NCBI GenBank assembly: GCA_020726505.1 | Contig: JAHLEZ010000013.1 | Coordinates: 1,054,001-1,118,000 of the forward strand | Direction of reading: 5' to 3' | From: Leptodontidium sp. MPI-SDFR-AT-0119 | Lineage: Eukaryota; Ascomycota; Leotiomycetes; Helotiales; Leptodontidiaceae | Length of the DNA stretch: 64,000 bases | In this document: positions 58,644 to 64,000 of the stretch, one piece after another | Numbering within the stretch: the first letter of the stretch is position 1 | How the letters are laid out: the number at the start of each line of letters is the position of its first letter | Made by a program: the position numbers and the translations under genes | Notes under the pieces: generated by a model | What the model saw: only the letters and a program-made list of their open reading frames with translations | Databases searched by the model: none | What the model was told of the DNA's origin: nothing

Positions 58644-61600
58644 CTACCAACGTCGCTCATACTCATTACTTCCCCTCCGTCCTCCATCATACTCTCCACC
58701 ATACTCATTACTCCCCCTACGCTCCCGGCTACCACTCCTATCCCTGGACTTATGGCGTCTACGCTGCTTCTTCTCCTCATCACTATCCGGACTCTCCTGA
58801 CGCCTATATCCACCACCTCTTCGCTCATCATCACTATCCGGAGACTTATTACGTCGACCGCCTCGCTTGCGCTCCTTGCTGCTATTGCGACTTCCACTCG
58901 AGTTCCGACGTTCAGGCTGGCCCCAACCGGCCTCGTTACCACCACCGTATTGTGGCTGTTCGCCGTAGCCTCGAGCACCACCGTACTCTTCGCGTTGGGG
59001 TTGGCCGTATTGCTGGCGTGGAGGTTCTTCGTAGCCACCTCCATAACCGCCACGTCCGCCGTATTCTTGTCTGGGAGGTTCTTGGTATCCACCTCCGCCG
59101 CGGCCGTACTCTTGACGCTCAGAGTGCTCGTAACTTCCTCCATGAGGACGCTCTTCTCGTCGTTGCTCGAAACGGCTTCCGCCCTGATCATCTTGCTCGT
59201 AGCGTTGATACTCGGTCTGTCGGCCTCCGTCGTAACGTTGAGTCTGCGTGTATTCGGCTTGAGCGTACTGATTACCGCTACGTCCGTACTCGGTGGTAGT
59301 TTGTTGGTAATCGCCAGAGGAGTTGTAGCCTTGTTGCTGATACTGCTTGGTCTCTGGTTCTTCAGAACCACCGAATGCACCACTGAGAAGGGATCCCCCA
59401 AAACCACCGGCCAAAGCACCAACGAGTCCGCCGAGAGGGCCACCTCCAGCTGCTTCACTGGCAAAGTTGCTGATTCCTTGATTTACGACCTGATTTTGAC
59501 CACCGCCGTATCCACCAGAGCCTCCAAATCCACCAGAAGAACCCCCGTAGCCTCCAGAGTTTCCACCACTGAGAGCAGATTGAATACCGCCAATCAATCC
59601 GCCAGCAGCAGTACCAGATGCACCACCAGAAGACTTTGCCATACCAAGAGGCTTACAGCAACCGTGGCCGGAATCTTGAACTCCTGGCTTGTGATTCTCG
59701 CCGTTCATGACACCGTTTCGGCTGAGTTGATCACGGAGTGTATTTTGGTTGCGTCCTTGTGATTGCCACCATTGCTCAACAACCTGGAACATGCCACGAC
59801 GACCATCTGAGGCTCCATCCTCGCCAAGGTCACGTTGAGCAGGGTGATGGAAGACACCGGCGATGATACGGTTGAGAGTTCGGTCGACATCTGCTCGCTC
59901 ATCATCCATGCATTGGATGATTTGTGGTACAACCCACTTGAGGACTTGAGAGGCGATCTTTCCAGCTGGTTCGTTGAGGACCTGATACTGTTAGTGGTAT
60001 TTCCTCGCCGTGGAATATTGACTTACATTAGAGAAATGATCCTTTGAAAGCATAGAATGAGTTGGATCAGAGCACTCATCATCGTGGAAGACAATCAGCT
60101 GCTTATCCTTACTGCTCTGAATGATCTCAGAAGAACCAGTATTCAACTCATTCTTGATCTGACTGATAATGGGCAGAACAAATGGGGCGATCAGGGAAAA
60201 AACAAACATATTGACTTGCCCCTCCAGCTGTTCAATCAGGTCAGGGAGCATAGGAATCTTCTCAATTGCCTCTGTGATGGACAACATGACCTCGTCGTGC
60301 CAAGCCATGATAGGCTTGATCTCCTTCGCAATTTCTTGCATCTGGATAGTAAACTCTTCAGGCTCTCGAGGAGAGACACGGGTTTGATTCATCTGAGCAT
60401 TGGTTGCGTTCATCTTGAGTTCCTCGGCCTTTCCACCTTCATCCTTGTCACCAAAAATGCCTTTTGGAATCTTGTCGAGAAGATCTTGAAGCAGGCTAGT
60501 GTCGCCGTTGGCTTGTTGTTGGATAGTACCCTCGAGCTCTTGGATTTCGCTCTGGGTAGCCTTATCGGAGACTTCGCCCATAACGGAGTGAAGGAAATCA
60601 ACACCACCGAAAGTACCAGTAACGATTGGGTAGACTTCGCTGCGTGCACCTTGAAGACGCATCTTTGTCCGACGACCAACGTGAGGGAAGATGTCGCGTT
60701 CACCCATCTCGATCAGAGCTAGCTCAGTGTAGTTGCTGTGTGCAGAGTAGTCTGACAGGTTAGCTGGAGTATATATGAAGGATAGATAACTTACCCTCCA
60801 AGCAATGAAGAGCAGTTCCCAGAAGGCGAAGAGACTCGTAAAGCTCATCCTTATTTCTGCTGCGATTGTAGGATCTGCCAAGCTGGATGCATCGACCAAA
60901 GAGCTTACGAACATGCAGAGCAGAGGTCATACAACCCGCCCGCTCATTCGCAATATAGTTCTTCAGACCAGTATAGGGATCAATAGCCAATTCCACCCGC
61001 TCATCAACCGGACCTCGAAGTCTGTGGTCATACTGAGTAGCATCGATATTATCCGCATAGTCCTTTGGATTGTCGATATGGTCTTCGGGACGGTAGCAAC
61101 CAAGACGCTCAGTAGTAACTTCGAATTCCTTCGTACCAAATCCAAATGTCATGAATCCAAGAACCCACAACAAGATACGGATAGCTTCGGCAGAGACGTA
61201 TTTGACAGTACCAACATCGATAGCTTGTGCTGTAGAAGAAATATGTCAGTTGGGTCCTTGATGGCTCTTTGCTTCCCCGCCCCATAGGCTCAGCTCAGCT
61301 GAACTTACAGTAATCTCTCAACCAGTTTCCGAAATATACTCTAGCCACCGACATCTTATCGAACTTCTTCCCGCCAGCACCTCTCGACATGAGTAAGGTC
61401 AGAAGAGTATCTTCGATATCTCCATGGCGCCCTAGGATAGTTAGCAGATGCTGTGAGCTTCGGGGAATGGACGTACAATTCGACCCCTCTATTTTGGCCA
61501 CTGAAGCGATGTTCCCCGCGCCAAAGGCATGAGCTGGTCGTGCGAAGAGGAGCACGACAGCTATTGTTATCAACAGCGTTGTAGAGCTGTAGGAAGGCAT
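58644..61600 (-). CDS. het-c: Heterokaryon incompatibility protein HET-C homologue
   Basis: 914 residues in five exons: 61600-61477, 61431-61309, 61229-60795, 60751-60027 and 59981-58644 (introns 43-79 nt). The N-terminus MPSYSSTTLLITIAVVLL with PAHAFGAGNIAS is a signal peptide followed by the HET-C start. Strongly conserved blocks follow: RHGDIEDTL, RVYFGNWLRDYSQAIDVG, RPEDHIDNPKDYADN, DPYTGLKNYIANE and HFSNVLNEPAGKIASQVLKW. The HET-C domain covers about 25-560. From about 581 the protein is Gly/Ser/Tyr/Gln-rich with EYG, GGY and PPRQEYG-like repeats, and it ends in an Arg/Ser-rich tail. In Neurospora the glycine-rich plasma-membrane protein HET-C determines self/non-self specificity through a polymorphic segment in its conserved part, with vegetative cell death when unlike alleles meet. 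Most family members are not known to be allorecognition factors. Confidence 0.95.
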
Positions 61601-62040
61601 GATTGTGTTTGTTGTTTTGTTGTTGTGTGTGATGGAATGTGTTGAAGCTCGAAGCTCCCTTTGAGGAGGAAGATTTGGGATGGTGGGGTTGAAAGTGCCA
61701 AGTGTTTCGTCTTGGTTCGAGTTTGAGGTGGTAGGAGTGAGGGTGGTCCGTGTGAATGCCAAGAGATCGTGACGAGTGATCGGCCAGAGGGGAGCGAGAT
61801 GGGAGCGAGACGAGAGTACGCAGGGGAGGTAGGGTAGGTATGGGAGTTGAACATCAACAGCCTCACTTTTTGAAGCAGTGTGGTGGGTGGTGTGGGAGAA
61901 CAGGCAAGTGCCTTCAAGTATGTTTGATAGTATGAAAGTTGTGAATGCTTTCCTTCTACAGTAATGACGAGCAAGTACTGTACCTCAGTCACTGGACTGT
62001 TTCATAGTCTTTCCAGGCTTCATTTGGGAGAGTTGACCTG

Positions 62041-62068
62041 CCTACCTACCTACCTACCTACCTACCTA
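62041..62068. repeat. CCTA microsatellite, about seven units
   Basis: Uninterrupted cctacctacc... tract ending in cctagg. Confidence 0.95.
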
Positions 62069-63060
62069 GGTAGTGTTCATTTATCACAGCTATCTCATCC
62101 TTTACACCTCAGACCTTCATCACTGTTGTTGTCGCAGAGGAAGCTGGCGGATGCTGGGGCAGTGAGGAAGAGCAAGCAGACTTGCCAGTGCTTCTGCCAG
62201 TGCGCGGAAGCTCGGAAGCCGCGGGAAGAGACGTCTTGGGCTGGGCTGGTGACGCTGAAGTGACAGGGTCAGACAGGGTTTTGAGTGCTGTGCTTGGGGC
62301 GGCGAGCAGTTGGAATTGAAGTCAACTAACTGTCCAGCGGAACGGGGCACACCGCTCAAGCAAAGGAGGAGGGGGACTCGGTGGGAGTTGCTGTAGTGCT
62401 GAAGTGGGTTGTGAGTTTTTTTTGCGCAGAAGTATGAGGCTTAGAACCACACGAATTTGCGGACTTGGTAGTTCTGAATAAACTTAGTTATCGACATGTC
62501 TTTTGTGGGCTTTTGGTCTGTTGGTGTCTGATCTCAAGGTAGAGAAGTATGTCTTTTGCATCTTGGGTTCAATGCTGGACTTGAAGCCTGAGATTGTCAG
62601 GTAACAACACAAGGCACACTGAAGCTGAAGCTAGCACACCTCACCTCTTCTCGATTCAGCAGTTCAAAAGACCGTCGTAACTTTGCAAGGTCGCTAGCCA
62701 TTGCCAGGCGCTGTTAAAATCAGTGAAATAGCCAAAATCGACTCTTGCATTCCTTGGCCTGGCCTTGCCTTGCCCGGCATCTTTCCTGCTATCCTCCCAT
62801 CCCTTTAGCATTCGTAACCTGACACTGGCTCTCTGACTGGACTTGAGGCGGCCCTTGACTTGACCTTCCCTACACTACCCTGCCCCCTCTATTTCATTAC
62901 CCTACCTCCAGCACCTCTCAGCCAACCACAGCCTTGTACTCCACTGACACCACTGATGCTGCGCGCTGTATGGCCACGTTGGCAGGCAGATCAGGCCTGC
63001 TATTGCCGCCCTTAGAGCCATCTGAAGTACCTAGTTATGCAGCTATGCCCGCCTGAGAGA

Positions 63061-63094
63061 ACTTCACTCCAGGTACACTCGCTCACCGTAGAAA
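63061..63094 (+). repeat. Interspersed repeat, copy 1
   Basis: Starts acttcactccaggtacactc and ends caccgtagaaa. Related to copies at 63167, 63467 and 63629; core CACC..CGTAG preserved. Confidence 0.65.
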
Positions 63095-63166
63095 GATGGC
63101 ACACGCTGGGCCTCAGCTCATCCAACTGAAATGCCTCACCATCCTCCTCCACCTCCTCCCTGTCAA

Positions 63167-63202
63167 ACTTCACTTCGGGCTCAACTCGACCAACCGTAGA
63201 AA
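63167..63202 (+). repeat. Interspersed repeat, copy 2
   Basis: Starts acttcacttcgggctcaact and ends ccaaccgtagaaa; followed by ctctcacaggcg, as in copy 4. Confidence 0.7.
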
Positions 63203-63417
63203 TCTCTCACAGGCGTCACAGGCTTCAAGGTTTTGTCCATGCCCAGCTCAAAGTTGGGTCCCTCCCTGGGGGGCAGCATACTTTCTTTTCCGTCTCTTGC
63301 CTGCCTGCCTCTTTCTTCTCTCTCACCTCCCTCCCACCACACCTTTCTCCTCACCACCCAGTCCAGGTCAATCTAGGCTACTCCGGGCTCTCACCGTCCG
63401 CCCTGCTTCCTCTCGAA

Positions 63418-63437
63418 CCCCCCCCCCCCCCCCCCCC
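63418..63437. repeat. Poly(C) run, 20 bases
   Basis: Uninterrupted C homopolymer. Confidence 0.95.
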
Positions 63438-63466
63438 GCGCCCTCCCCCCCTCACTCCTCTGTCCG

Positions 63467-63500
63467 ACTTCACTCCAGGTAGACTTCACCAACCGTAGCA
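63467..63500 (+). repeat. Interspersed repeat, copy 3
   Basis: Starts acttcactccaggtagactt and ends caccaaccgtagca; nearest to the consensus of the four copies. Confidence 0.75.
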
Positions 63501-63628
63501 TCTGCTGCTGTCTCCTGCCATCTCCCGTAATTCCCGCCATTCCAGAACTGTCAGCTGCCTGCAGATTCCAGAGGTCTATCCGGTCTAGTCCAGGCTTTTG
63601 CACCCATCACCGATCGCCCTGTTGCAAG

Positions 63629-63663
63629 ACTTCGTCCCAGGCAGACCTCACCAACCGTAGCAA
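63629..63663 (+). repeat. Interspersed repeat, copy 4
   Basis: Starts acttcgtcccaggcagacct and ends caccaaccgtagcaa; followed by ttctcacaggg, as after copy 2. Confidence 0.75.
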
Positions 63664-64000
63664 GTTCTCACAGGGTTAGCCGCCTACAACAGCTCACTGG
63701 CGTTGATGAACATCGAGATGCGACAGCGAGGTGGACAGGAAAGCACTGGAGACAAGAGACTGTACTGTAGACTGATACTGTAGAATGGTACTGTGAACTT
63801 TGTATAATGCAAAAGAGCCGATAAAAGGATCAGTACAATTACAACAGTCAACGCAATAAACATAATAAATACATCACCTATCTGTTCAACTTCAGATCAA
63901 AGATACTTTCGTGAAATTCCAAAAACACGCGCGCCCTCTGCCAGCCATCTTTTTTGTTGATAGCCTGCCTGCCCTGCCACACGCTGCCCTCTCACCTCGC

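Larger units (their letters stand above)
61601..64000. other. Intergenic region with interspersed repeats
   Basis: 2.4 kb upstream of het-c without a supported gene. Holds a CCTA microsatellite, a C20 run and four copies of a repeat of about 34 bp, each listed separately. The 300 bp next to het-c should contain its promoter. Confidence 0.45.

Noticed and set aside
58622..59464. 280-codon minus-strand open frame
   Set aside because: Second frame of the het-c low-complexity tail; the +HET-C frame continues through with conserved N-terminal exons.
58752..59762. 336-codon plus-strand open frame
   Set aside because: Antisense shadow of the Gly/Ser/Tyr-rich exon of het-c; Leu/Ser/Thr-rich composition mirrors the repeats.
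1..64000. tRNA, rRNA, CRISPR arrays and transposase genes
   Set aside because: I looked for B-box-like GGTTCGAA(T/C)CC sites, 5S-like sequence, regular direct repeats and integrase or transposase motifs and found none convincing; GGTTCGAAT at about 2711 lies inside the dioxygenase coding region.

Overview
This window looks like nuclear DNA from a filamentous ascomycete (Pezizomycotina). Genes are interrupted by short introns of about 43-60 nt with GT-AG (twice GC-AG) ends and CTAAC/CTAAT-like branch sites, leaders are often pyrimidine-rich, and the gene set is typically fungal: MDM12, NOC2, VPS28, NPR2, a nuclear ATP9, BTA1, a HET-domain gene and a het-c homologue. A member of the Leotiomycetes is plausible but is not proved by the sequence alone. 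I rebuilt exon structures by hand from splice signals, frame and family resemblance.

Layout. 1-3.1 kb: the 5' part of an uncharacterised helix-hairpin-helix-like protein (minus), a 77-residue zinc-binding protein with a GC-AG intron (plus), and a 2-oxoglutarate/Fe(II) dioxygenase (minus). 3.1-14.8 kb is gene-poor: one conserved small protein at 7.1-7.4 kb, a possible 59-residue Cys-containing protein at 12.5 kb, homopolymer runs and no other gene I can support. 14.8-24.0 kb is a dense housekeeping block: MDM12, VPS28, NOC2 and the betaine-lipid synthase BTA1. 24.7-33.8 kb holds a 1,637-residue low-complexity protein, then RRG1/EFM2-type methyltransferase and NPR2 transcribed divergently.

35.3-45.4 kb is more accessory. 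Two small secreted proteins share the same gene architecture (35.3 and 39.1 kb; the second has no in-frame Met in its main exon), a GNAT acetyltransferase lies between them, then a coiled-coil hypothetical and a 1,152-residue ankyrin/CorA-like membrane protein. 46.4-48.6 kb has the ATP synthase c-subunit gene with a stopless, frame-preserving intron, a perfect 13-bp inverted repeat, and a small zinc-ribbon protein.

The most interesting region is 49.6-61.6 kb. A HET-domain gene with an apparent one-base frameshift in a C8 run, a secreted metallo-beta-lactamase-fold hydrolase and a full-length het-c homologue lie together, separated by long gene-free stretches. In Neurospora crassa het-c works with a closely linked HET-domain partner (pin-c), so this is a candidate heterokaryon-incompatibility locus. 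The last 2.4 kb has no supported gene but carries a four-copy interspersed repeat of about 34 bp, a CCTA microsatellite and a C20 run.
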